Shown here piece by piece: positions 10,344-19,284 of a stretch of 21,352 bases of DNA (positions within the stretch are counted from its first letter, which is position 1; each line of letters begins with the position of its first letter). This DNA is from Lactifluus volemus (taxonomy: Eukaryota > Basidiomycota > Agaricomycetes > Russulales > Russulaceae). The stretch lies in assembly GCA_022376515.1 (NCBI GenBank), contig WTXI01000501.1, forward strand, positions 1 through 21,352, written 5' to 3'. The notes beneath the pieces were generated by a model. That model was not told the DNA's origin, did no database searches, and saw only the letters and a list, made by a program, of their open reading frames with translations. The translations under genes were made by a program, and so were the position numbers.

Positions 10344-10595
10344 GGCCGACTCCAACTGCGGCAATTTTCCAGAGTGCGCGAGTGATTTTAAACGAGAGGA
10401 GGGGTGTAGTAGGAGATGAGATTTTATAGGACATGCCAAGTGATTATGGATCATTGATTTTAGCCGGCTATTTTCCGACCGCCGGGTGTACCGATCGAGC
10501 ACGACTTGAAATTGCAAACTGGCAGGTCTGCGGGTCCAGTTGGCCTTTCGTCCTGCCTTTTTGTCTTTTCCTTACATCTCTTTTTCGCTATACCT

Positions 10596-12575
10596 ATGGA
10601 CCATCAAAATGTGCAGCAGCAACAGAAGGACTTTTTCAATACCCTCTTCAATTCCGGCGTTGGGGCCGAGACCGCCGTCCAGCCTGAGCGCGGGAATGAA
10701 TTAAACCATCATCCATCTCTGTATGGTGGCGCCCTCCCTTCACCCACAGAGGCAATCATGCCCTCCACCAACCCAGTCATCCCCAACTTCCCTCTCAACT
10801 TTGACCTCATCACACAAATAATCGCCTCACAGGGTCAGCAACCCGCCTCAGTAGGCCAGGGCCAGTTTAGCTCTCAGCTTGTAATCGAACAACGTCTCAA
10901 GCTTAATCAATTGCACCAACTCCAGTTACAAAATCAGATCCTTCAGCAACAAGTACGTCGTCTTCACCATTTCCCCCCATCGCGCATATTTCCTAAGCTC
11001 CATTTTTTGTCAGCTGGAACTCCTCAATGGCCAGGGTAACGCATCTTCAATTGATGGCACTCCAGACTGCCAGAAATCCCAAAATTCCAATCCCTTCCTT
11101 GGTCTTCCCACACCTGGTGAGTTTACTCTTTCAATCTCGCCAGAAAACTGGGCTGATCGTCTCTTCAGTCAACTCCGCTGAGCTGCACGCTCAATCAAGC
11201 CCCAATGCCGACTATATCTCCCCCATTACCCTCGGCTATGTAGACGCCTCACAGTTTAGATCCAACCAGTCACAGATCCCTCCCGATATGCATCTCCCTC
11301 CACAACATATGTCTCCTGAGCACAATACTCGTTCTGCGCCGGCTAACCTCGTCTTCAATACGACCCCACCTATGCCCCTTCCCTCTCCTGGTGACATGGA
11401 CTTTGATCTTTCGCCTTTAAGTCCCTGGATGGATGCATATAAACCAGATTCTTCACAACACCATCGACGCAGTAAGCGTACTGCATCACCACAGGAAGAC
11501 GAGCAGGCTAGAGTCACGCGACAACGCCCAACCGCCTCCCAACGAGTTCCCCTCACCCCGAACTCCACGAAGCGTACACGTAGCACAAAATCCGCATCCT
11601 CGACGCCTCTTCTGCGCTCCACACGCACTGGGGGTCGCAGGGGAAGTGGAGAAATTCCCGGTGACACACCTTCACCAGTGGACTTGTCAATGCCCCCACC
11701 AGGTGTGCCAGCATCCCAACCCGAGCTCAATGCATCACCTCCGACCGCAAATATGCACGTCCCGAGTTCATTGCCCGCAAGTTCTACTGAGCCTGCTCCG
11801 AGCATAACGCCTGTTACACCTTCCAGCCTAATGAATCTCGGGGGACTTAATATGAACAGCGGACTTGCTCCTCCCACTCACGCTGTAAAAAATGATAGCA
11901 AGGGTAAATCCGGAGGGCGTGGGAAAGAAACGTCAGCATCGGCGTCGACGTCCAAGAAAGGCAATGGCGTAAGCCCAAGCCTCAAACCTATTCTTCCTGG
12001 TAAACAGAGCCGCGCACCTTAACTATGAAACACAATACTAATTTTACCACATATCAGCCGGAAACGTGTATTCTTCTACCTCCATCGCTTCATCGTCCTT
12101 GCCGTCACCCGTTCTTCGTAAAACATCACACAAGGCCGCTGAGCAGAAGCGCCGAGATTCACTCAAGACAACGTTTGACGACCTACGCATGCTACTTCCT
12201 CCGATACCACTACCGACAGAAGAAGGCTATCCAGATGAGCCAATCTTACCTGGTGCCATGCCTCCTCGTGGCCCCCCTAGAGGCAACGCAGACGGCCCAA
12301 ATCGTGGTATCAGCAAGTTACAGCTTCTGCGTTGTGGAAACGATTACATCCGCTTGCTCCAAGAGAGTATTTCAAGGCGTGATAACGAGATATCGTTGCT
12401 CCGTTCCGAGGTGCGACGTTTGCGTGGGTTTATAAGTGAGGACGTTTGGCGAGAGGGTGCAAATGCAAACGAAATCGATCTCGAGCGAGACGTCGACCTC
12501 GGCGAGCTTGGCCCGTGGCGTCGGAGTACAGCTTCATATGATGCTGACGATATGGAAGAGGACGCAGCAGAGTAG
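10596..12575 (+). CDS. bHLH transcription factor with Gln-rich N-terminus and extended loop
   Basis: This is a predicted nuclear, sequence-specific DNA-binding regulator. Exons 10596-10952, 11014-11116, 11169-11999 and 12058-12575 give 602 residues, with introns of 61, 52 and 58 nt whose phases (0, 1, 1) all close. The N-terminus is Gln-rich (MDHQNVQQQQKDFF), with a short heptad-like stretch QLQLQNQILQQQLELL. The middle is a long Pro/Ser/Thr-rich low-complexity region with basic patches (KRTRSTKS, RRGSGE). The bHLH is C-terminal: basic region HKAAEQKRR, with His455, Glu459 and Arg463 where E-box binders of the CACGTG class have them. Helix 1 covers about 464-479, a Pro/Gly-rich loop about 480-515, and helix 2 from SKLQLLRCGNDYIRLL. 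Helix 2 runs into a zipper-like coil ending about 552. An acidic tail (DADDMEEDAAE) follows. The target genes are unknown. Confidence 0.9.
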
Positions 12576-14542
12576 TCGTCGTTACTGATTTTACAGAGCC
12601 ACTTTTAGACGCGAGTTTTCCGGTTAGTGTGGGTAGGGGAGCGTGATGATGCAGTATATTCGCAGTGTGCCTCTCGAGGGTGGAAAAAAAGACATTGATT
12701 GTATCGTCTTGATGACGTATTATGCAACCTTGTACGGTCCCCTGACAAACCTCTATGTGGAAACCGGACTGACCAACCGACCGACTAATTTTATCGTTTC
12801 CCCCATCTTTTGAGCAGCGCCATTCATTCGTGTTCCCTTTCACCGTCTTATGTACCCCCAAGGCTCCGTGCTTATAGGATCTTTCCTGGTCATTATGCAA
12901 GCTATCTACTCCCCCAGTCCATCCCCTCAACGATTGGCATCGGAAGTCCAAGCATTGTTCTTTTCTGGGCTTTTGGGTTGGCTCAATGACACGTTACTGT
13001 TGTCCTCAGACAAGGCCAGTTAATCGTCGCGATAGAGCTCGTGCCATCTGGATACCGATGATCCTTGTGCCTCGTGGCTAAACCAGGCTCTCAGAGGATA
13101 TATCACCATTAAACCGTGTCCGAGGGAATCATGGTGATCACCGTGCTTGTTCGGGTTTTGAAAAACACAAAACAAGGTTTCTTTTTTTTTTTCTTGGGTC
13201 CCTGCTATGTCAATTTATCCTGTGCGTTCTTCTGCCAGTCAACGCACGCACTGAACACACCTCGGCGGGCTAACTCCCTCGGCTATATTTCCCGGTCGCT
13301 GATATAATGTGCGCATTGTTTGATAAATCCACCCATTGCGGACTATTAGTATTTGGCCGGTTGTGCCGTTCACGGAGCCTATTGTGCCAACGTACTCTTT
13401 TATTAATTATTCTTTTGCATGTCACAAGGCCAAATCTAGTCAGTACACACCTTTTTTCAGCGCCTTATCCTCCCCACTTTTGCTGATACACGTTCTGGGG
13501 TAGAGATAAGGTGGGCACGGCGGCTCTGTACGCTGTGACCTTGTACGAACACATGAGGGGGTGGGGGAAGCAACTGGGACTGAATGCCTCTGTTTTCGAG
13601 TCTCTGCTTAGCGGTGGCGACGAAAGCTCACCCAGATCTGTCAACACGCCTGTCACGATCGGCGACAAACGGCGACCAGTAGTAAGGCTGGGCGGCGTGG
13701 CGCCGGCTCGGGGCCACCAAGTTCCCCTTCCCCTCTCGACTTTCTCGCCGCTTGGCAACACCACGTGGTTCTCTGACTGGAAGCACCAACAAGTCGGTCG
13801 TTAAGGTGAGGGGGATGAGCAAGTGACGGCATCGTGTAACGCCGCACTCCGTGGTATTATATTTGCTTGTTCCACGGTGTTTCCAGCACTCGAAACATGA
13901 CACTCGAAACACGCAGAGAAGAAGGTGATAAAGGACTTCTTTAATTAGCCCGTCGGGCTATGGAGTCTCGTTCACGTCAGGTAAGCTATCATGAGGGCGT
14001 CAAGCGAGATCCTGAGAGGTAGTCGCACTAGTGACCTGGCTGACGCGATGATACATTTTCCTACTCTGACGAAAATATTTTGAACCAAAGCTAAGCTGCG
14101 TGAGGAGACATGTCGTGGTATTTGTAGATGATGCTGGAGTGCCTACAGAATTTACCGCGAAATGGCGTGCTTCGTTAGTAATCTCGAGGTCAAGAAAGCA
14201 ATACGGATCCCGCTCTCGACCAAGGTGTGAGGATCGGTACAAGAAGTGAACACATTTAGATAATGCGGCCTTTAGAAATTGTCGATCAAGACGTCCAGTG
14301 TTTGTTCAAAAATTCCTTTCAGTGAAGGCACATATTGCCGCGGAAAATGATGTACTATAGGGTACTAGTTGTACACCCTGGATTGGATTGGAATGGAATT
14401 CAACCAGACAGACGATAAGATCTCAAGATAACGATCGGATCTGGCACCAGTACCCCAAGAGGATAGATCTCAGATCTAGATTCCTCCTTGGGGTGGTTCC
14501 TGGTCCCGTGGCCTGATATGCAAATAATTTTTTTTTCCCGCG
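12576..14542. other. Region without a secure gene
   Basis: It begins with the probable 3' UTR of the bHLH gene. Frames seen further on (minus 13764-13465, plus 13511-13804, minus 14242-14000) overlap each other and carry no motif. On the minus strand near 14290-14380 a stretch reading FPRQYVPSLKGIFEQTLDVL follows a possible acceptor and ends in TAA, but I could not link it to other exons. An imperfect inverted repeat lies at 14453-14493. Confidence 0.4.
14453..14493. repeat. Imperfect inverted repeat
   Basis: CCCCAAGAGGA (14453-14463) and TCCTCCTTGGGG (14482-14493) are complementary apart from one bulged base. They enclose an 18-nt loop that holds two overlapping AGATCT-type sites (GATAGATCTCAGATCTAGAT). 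It lies about 50 bp upstream of the first ATG of the next gene, so it may be a hairpin or a symmetric binding site. Function is not shown. Confidence 0.35.
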
Positions 14543-15258
14543 ATGCCCTGGGACCTCAAAACAACAATCATCATGTCCTCTCCTGGGCGCAGTCCTCTGT
14601 GCGTTGATCTCTACTCGTCAGTAACACGAGCTAATTATATTTCTATAACATGTCAGTTCTGCCGTGTTCTTGCTCCATCTCGCCTTGGAGGCCCCCTTGG
14701 CTTTCCAAGGCCTCTGGGCGCCTGGCAGCCTGCCTTTTCTCCAGCTAAACAACACGACGCTTGTGATATTGAAGGTATGGCACGCCATTCAGATATAATA
14801 TACGGCTACTCAAACCATGTAATTCGCAAGATGTATGCGACGTTGGTGCTGGGTATATGTATCGTGGCGTTGCTCTGTTTTCCCCTTCCAGGTGAATCAA
14901 TAAATTACGCATCTGTGTCCGCTGGCAAACTCAAAAATGGCATCAGAGTTTCTTCCTTGCAAGCGCGCCCTTGCGATCGGCCTCTGTGTATATCATACCA
15001 CGATATCGACCGTGCTCTTCCAAGCCCCCCGCTTCATCCCGTTCAGCTTCGGTGCCTTCTTTGAAAGGTTAGTACCCTATTTTGTGCCGCACATCACCGC
15101 GCTGACTTGACTCGAATAACCTTGCTTCGACGATGCATAGTTATAAGTTTACCCCGGAGATCTTTTGGGGATGTTTGCATGGGTTCTTGGGTCTCGGTTT
15201 CGTCGCTTGGTGGCAGGGAACCGTGGGGTACATGCAGATGGTAAAAAGGACCGAGTAG
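14543..15258 (+). CDS. Small membrane protein of unknown function (last two exons secure)
   Basis: The 3' half is well supported. An exon to 15067 encodes KRALAIGLCVYHTTISTVLF and APRFIPFSFGAFFE. A 73-nt intron (15068-15140, GTTAGT to GCATAG) joins in phase 2 to an exon 15141-15258 encoding SYKFTPEIFWGCLHGFLGL, GFVAWWQGTVGYMQM and VKRTE, then TAG. Two hydrophobic helices are visible, and the patterns YHxxxSxxLFxAPRFIP and FTPExxWGxxHGxxGLG look like a conserved fungal family I cannot name. The upstream structure is uncertain. One model keeps the frame open from the ATG at 14543 to 14891 (including a hydrophobic segment LVLGICIVALLCF), then a 55-nt intron to 14946. The stretches 14611-14646 and 14776-14891 could themselves be introns. 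Later ATGs (14573, 14778) are also possible starts. Confidence 0.6.
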
Positions 15259-15640
15259 GCCTGTTTCCGGCTTCAAGGCGCCGCGCCAGTACAGTACTAT
15301 CCTGGCTGAATCCAAGTGATGACACCAATTAATGTTTTGGGGGGATTGGATGACCAGTTGACTGATACGGTTTCGAGAATAATACGGAAATCCATTCCTG
15401 TTAGGCGCTGACACGGTGAGGCAAAGAAAGGGTTGGCGCGTGCCAAATTACCAAGGACCTGGAAATTTATCATCATCAATACTTTGCGCCCAATACGCCA
15501 CGTATTGAACGCATCGATGGCGGAATGTAAATTAACAAAGAATGAGACAATTTATTAGCAAGTGAGATCCCAAACAAGGCGGTAGTCGTAGGTTGCTGAT
15601 CGTCGATAACTTAAAGACGACGGAGGTTATATGGTCCAAT
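15259..15640. other. Spacer between membrane-protein gene and tRNA
   Basis: No coding stretch is supported. A minus-strand frame (15414-15094) is an antisense shadow of the preceding gene's last exon. The spacer holds the 3' flank of that gene and the upstream region of the tRNA gene. Confidence 0.5.
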
Positions 15641-15740
15641 TCCCGTTTAGCTCAGCTGGTAGAGCGCGTCACTAGTAAGTCACGTGGGCTTTAGCCCCTT
15701 ACTCATGACGAGGTCAGTCGTTCAAGTCGGCTAATGGGAA
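15641..15740 (+). tRNA. tRNA-Thr (anticodon AGU) with a 27-nt intron
   Basis: The cloverleaf folds fully. The acceptor strand TCCCGTT (15641-15647) pairs with AATGGGA (15733-15739), with one G-T pair, and the discriminator is A15740. The D stem is GCTC/GAGC (15650-15653 with 15662-15665). The anticodon stem is CGTCA (15667-15671) with TGACG (15706-15710). The T stem is AGTCG/CGGCT around the loop TTCAAGT. The anticodon loop starts CTAGTA, with anticodon AGT at 15674-15676. The intron (15678-15704) follows position 37, the normal place in eukaryotes. Mature length is 73 nt, and CCA is not encoded. The B-box region (TTCAAGT) is slightly unlike GGTTCGA. The intron's CTTACT can pair with the anticodon region AGTAAG. 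Confidence 0.93.
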
Positions 15741-15743
15741 TCC

Positions 15744-15748
15744 TTTTT
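15744..15748 (+). terminator. RNA polymerase III terminator
   Basis: A TTTTT run starts four bases after the tRNA 3' end, the usual stop signal for polymerase III. Confidence 0.75.
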
Positions 15749-15917
15749 CTGATCTTTGGTTGTGCTCGCCGCATAACGGAGCGCTTTGATAATAGTTGAC
15801 GCTTCCGGAAGAGGACTAATTGACCCTTGATCAGATCTCCGACGACGACCAATACACCGTTGCAAGGATTGCGTTCATCTTCTTCTCAAGTGTCAGAAAA
15901 CATTACTGTAGTACGGG

Positions 15918-16456
15918 ATGAAGGCGACAGCGATAAGTATTGCCGGATGCCCTGGAACCAAAGTACCCGAGACCGAAAGGCGGTCGCGCCCGCGTGATAA
16001 CGCACATGCTCATAATGGAGACGGCATGACGTTAATCAAACCTGTCATGTGCGTTTTACATTTCAGAGTTTATTTGGCCGTCCATGGCCACATGGTCCAT
16101 GGGTCACCCATGAGCTGGCTCAGACCAAGCGGTGGTGCTTCACTCTTCCGAGTCAGCCCCTCCGAGTCAGGCTCTCCGCGGAGCTGTGGATACACAACGC
16201 TTTACGAGAAAGAACCCCACATCTATTTGATGTGCGCCACATCGGTGATGTAAAGATTGAACGCGATGACCAAGTAGCTGAGATATCGACGAGAGTTAGC
16301 GGTCGCATAATGCCGACGTGGCAGAGTGCAGCTGGTGCTCTACAAGCGACAAACAACAAAAAGGTTCTCTGTTATTGGCACAATAAAACCTCCAAGCCTT
16401 TCACGCTTGCCCTTTTTCATGTCCCAGCTCTTTGTGAGAGAGAGTCAGGATTATAA
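15918..16456 (+). other. Tentative protein-coding region
   Basis: Two overlapping plus-strand frames are open here. The one ending at 16456 has the more protein-like reading, including PWVTHELAQTKRWCF, then LRVRLSAELWIHNALRERTP, then HLFDVRHIGDVKIERDDQV. A possible acceptor (TTTTACATTTCAG, ending at 16066) precedes it, and an ATG at 15918 could supply a first exon (MKATAISIAG). A candidate intron, GTGCTC at about 16334 to CCCAG at 16428, would keep the frame and end in ALCERESGL. The chain cannot be made unique and no family is recognised. The ORF ending at 16253 in the other frame (GHMVHGSPMSWLRPSGG) is equally open. Confidence 0.3.
16098..16112. repeat. 15-bp inverted repeat
   Basis: CATGGGT C ACCCATG is a perfect palindrome around a single central base. 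It lies inside the tentative coding stretch and is followed nearby by a 10-bp direct repeat, TCCGAGTCAG. It may be a binding site or chance. Confidence 0.4.
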
Positions 16457-18595
16457 TTGTCGTTCTATCAGTATCATTGCCCGTTGTCACGTCATTAAAA
16501 AATAAATAAATTTATTGCTGCCTCTAACTTACTTTTGGAACCGCTTTTATTGGGTGGTGTGGTGCTTGGCATCATGATGGGAGCATGGTCTCCACAATAA
16601 AAAAGTAAAGTTTGTTATACGGTCCCGATGGTTATTCTAGGAGCTCAAGACCCGGCCGTCCATAGGCGCTGACCCAACTCGCGTCGCGTCGTAGGCGACT
16701 AAAGGGTTGTACATCGCCCCGCGATGCTACAGCACATCCCTCGTATATATATACAGGAACCGGGCAGCGCGTGATCGAGGACGCTAACACAGCAAAAAGC
16801 GTTGAGCCAAACACGGATCAAAAAAAAAAAAAATTTGCCGCCGAGGCATTTTCCCCCACTCACACAAAGTTGCAACGGCCTAGATCTTTGGCTTTCTGGA
16901 TCGGCCCCGCCCGAGCTGGAGGCATGTCTCCGCATAGCACTCGAGGGCAGATGCGCGGCTATATAACTGATGAGATTGTAGCAACGGTCCAGCACAGCCT
17001 GTCAGTGAAGTCCGAGTAACTCCTGAACCTGAAAACACAGCATCTTGTACAGCATTCAACAAAGACAAAAGCTTTACGAGTCCGAGCTGGAGCTGAAGAC
17101 CAAAAGCCCGAGATTTTTTTAAATTATTTTTTATTTTCCCAAGCCAGCACTCGAAAAATTTAGCAGACGCTGTTGTATTGCCAAAGATGGTGTCCAGGGC
17201 TGGTTTCGCAGACCTAGGTCACGGGAGCACGGATCAATTGTGGGGTACGTGCCGAAAAGGTAAGGGGGTACTGTGGCGGGAAGTTCACGGGTTCACACGT
17301 TCACGGGTTAATAACCAACACGCTTTTTGTGAGGAAGCGTAAGAACTGGGGACGGGGGAAAGGGGGGCGTTAAGAAGCTCCACATTTGCCCAGAACGTAC
17401 GAACGATCGGCCAAGGACGAATAGAAGCTCGAGCTGAATGGAGTTGTGTGGCGAGGTGATACCGTCAATTGACCGTTTAGGAAAGGGCTAAGAGCGTGAG
17501 TAGGGAAAACAGGGGTTGTCTGTTCCGTAGAGAAAGTTCCCACCTGAGGAGGGGACTCACTAATTTGACGGATCCGTGAGAACCTGATGGATAGAGTGAT
17601 GATGCTGATGAGCTAAAATTGTTCTGTTGGGCTGGGCACAGAACGGTATCGCCCGCCACAGTCAGAACTACGGTCATTGATTGCAGATGTGGTCACGGAG
17701 AACATTAGAGGTGTGAGAAAAGCGCAGGCTAGGAATAGTAGTTTTTACCAGCGATCAAAAAAAAAAAAAAACGATTGTGCGCCTAGTACGGACCCTCTTC
17801 GGGTCACGCCGCGGAGGTGCTCTGGGCGTTTTCCGTTTCCGGTGACAAAAAGTGCCAGGAATCATTGTCTCTGTTTAGAGTCATCTTGCTACCAGATCGA
17901 GACATTCGAAAGGGCTTTTTGGTGCCGAGATCGATGCCAGCAGGGATGACCCAGAAATATGATTGTGGAAGAAACCGAGGCTTTTCTAGGCCCCGCTCAT
18001 TGCGTCTTTGGAAGGCAAGAGCGCTCACGAGAGCCAAAGACGGTTAGCCGCGCTGTCAGTAAGGGGATGTCCCATTGTCCAAGTTGTCGGCCATGTGCAA
18101 AATTGAGAGCGCTGAAGGATTTATAATTGTGTCTCCACAGCAACGGGACGTGAGACGGAAAGAAACGAATAGACGAGGGGAGCTGTGGAGGGGGGAAAGG
18201 ACAGGTACAGTAACTAGTAGAGGAGTCGTGTATAAGCTAAAGTGAAAATATATATATATGATAAGAATAAAATATAATAAATTAAAATTGAGTTCACGGA
18301 GTAGAGAGGAAGTGTTTACTCTGATGGTGTAGAATGGAGCGTTTTGGAACTTCTCTTGTCTGACAAATAAATAGGGACGAGAAGTAGGACCTGACCATAC
18401 ATGTACAATCTTTGTGGGAAAAAAGTAAACAAAACCACGTGTCTGTTTGTCTATTTGTGAGTTATTATTTACGTTTCCCAAACTGCCGTTTGAGTATAAC
18501 AGCCGGCGTTCGCCTGTGTTTATTAGGCCACCACGCTCACCGCTCCACCAACACCTGGGATTTATTCTCTCCCCTCCCATTCTTACCTCGATAAC
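16457..18595. other. Long spacer, no supported gene
   Basis: About 2.1 kb of AT- and homopolymer-rich DNA: runs of 14 A (16820-16833) and 15 A (17757-17771), TA repeats near 16745 and 18250, and an 8-bp tandem repeat at 17283-17306. Open frames exist (plus 17817-18047, minus 18037-17804, minus 18640-18056), but they overlap each other, are low in complexity and carry no motif. The last few hundred bases should contain the promoter and CT-rich leader of the gene starting at 18596. Confidence 0.45.
17283..17306. repeat. 8-bp tandem repeat, three units
   Basis: The units are GTTCACGG, GTTCACAC and GTTCACGG in direct succession, followed by GTTAATAACC. It sits in a gene-poor spacer. No function is evident. 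Confidence 0.5.
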
Positions 18596-19284
18596 ATGGC
18601 CGTTACACTCCCTCCACATCCCCCCACTATCCCATCCCACAAACGTCGCCGTCGTACCGCTACTTCCGTCCTTGCCGGCGATTTTGACCCACGACCACCT
18701 AGGGACGTACTCACAAGCCTTCTGAATGGCGTCCCTCGCTATCTCGTTGTAGAGTCACCAGTCGACATGAAGCGAGAAAAGCGGAGGGACAGGAAGGCAC
18801 GAGAGAGGGTCAAAAAAAGGGCCAAATCGGCCCAGCATGAGCCCGTAAATGGTGAATCGGGCGCCCACGACGATACTGTTCCCCCCATCGCCGATTCTCT
18901 CTTACATCCCAAAGATTTCCTTTTGATCCCTCGTCTTCCTCAGCCTGGGCTCCCGGCCGGTATTACACTCGCCACCACCAGCGTTCAGTCTCAATCACAC
19001 CGCCACCAATGCCCTCCTCTCCCCCTACCACACCTGGCCTTCCATTTCATCCAGCACGTCCCGAACATATCCAAGAGACCGCACACTCCTGGTGATGACT
19101 CTGACTTGATGAGTCACAAGAGACGCCTCTGAAACGCCACGGCAGTCCGGCCCCGAAAGAACGGCCGCAGCACGCAAGGGATGGAAGGTTGGGTGAGGGT
19201 CGCCACCGCCATCGGAAAATTGATAAATTTAGATGCTGTACAGGTCTTGGAGGAGCGGCGGACTCGGAGTGGGAAGAGCTTTGA
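18596..19284 (+). CDS. Small, highly basic protein of unknown function, probably nuclear
   Basis: The start ATG has a good context (GATAACATGGCC) behind a CT-rich leader. The favoured exons are 18596-18932, 18989-19091, 19146-19192 and 19244-19284, coding for 175 residues. Phases 1, 2 and 1 all close. The last introns have clear borders (GTGATG to GGCAG, GTGAGG to TACAG). The N-terminus has an HKRRRR cluster, then VLTSLLNGVPRYLVVESP, then a strongly basic helix-like stretch KREKRRDRKARERVKKRAK that could be a nuclear localisation signal or RNA-binding arm. The tail is Pro-rich and ends ADSEWEEL. An unspliced reading to a stop at 19132 (178 residues, ending MSHKRRL) is the alternative. The spliced model is preferred because the downstream frame keeps making sense. 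For intron 1 a donor at 18960 is also possible but leaves only 29 nt. I recognise no family. Confidence 0.65.

Larger units (their letters stand above)
7088..10595. other. Long region without a secure gene; upstream flank of bHLH gene
   Basis: About 3.5 kb with only unsupported open frames. The least unlikely are plus 7635-7844 (Ser/Asp-rich end, DSSSDDSYTSSDS), plus 8942-9313 with a hydrophobic core, and plus 9723-10097 with two hydrophobic stretches. Positions 7850-8500 are AT-rich and closed in all frames I checked. The last few hundred bases lead into the bHLH gene through a T/C-rich leader (about 10555-10595). A 12-bp direct repeat lies at 10318-10343. I cannot assign a product to any part. 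Confidence 0.4.

Noticed and set aside
11236..11877. Minus-strand 213-codon frame inside the bHLH gene
   Set aside because: It is an exact antisense shadow of the Pro/Ser-rich exon 3. The sense strand has consistent splicing and a clear C-terminal domain.
12430..12951. Minus-strand 173-codon frame
   Set aside because: Part of it is antisense to the last exon of the bHLH gene and the rest covers its 3' flank. No motif or splice support.
13465..13912. Overlapping minus- and plus-strand frames of 80-100 codons
   Set aside because: Several frames are open at once on both strands, which points to GC-rich composition. No family, leader or intron evidence favours any of them.
18056..18640. Minus-strand 194-codon frame
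   Set aside because: It covers the AT-rich leader and promoter of the plus-strand gene at 18596 and reads as low-complexity Phe/Tyr/Ile stretches. The length reflects base composition, not a gene.
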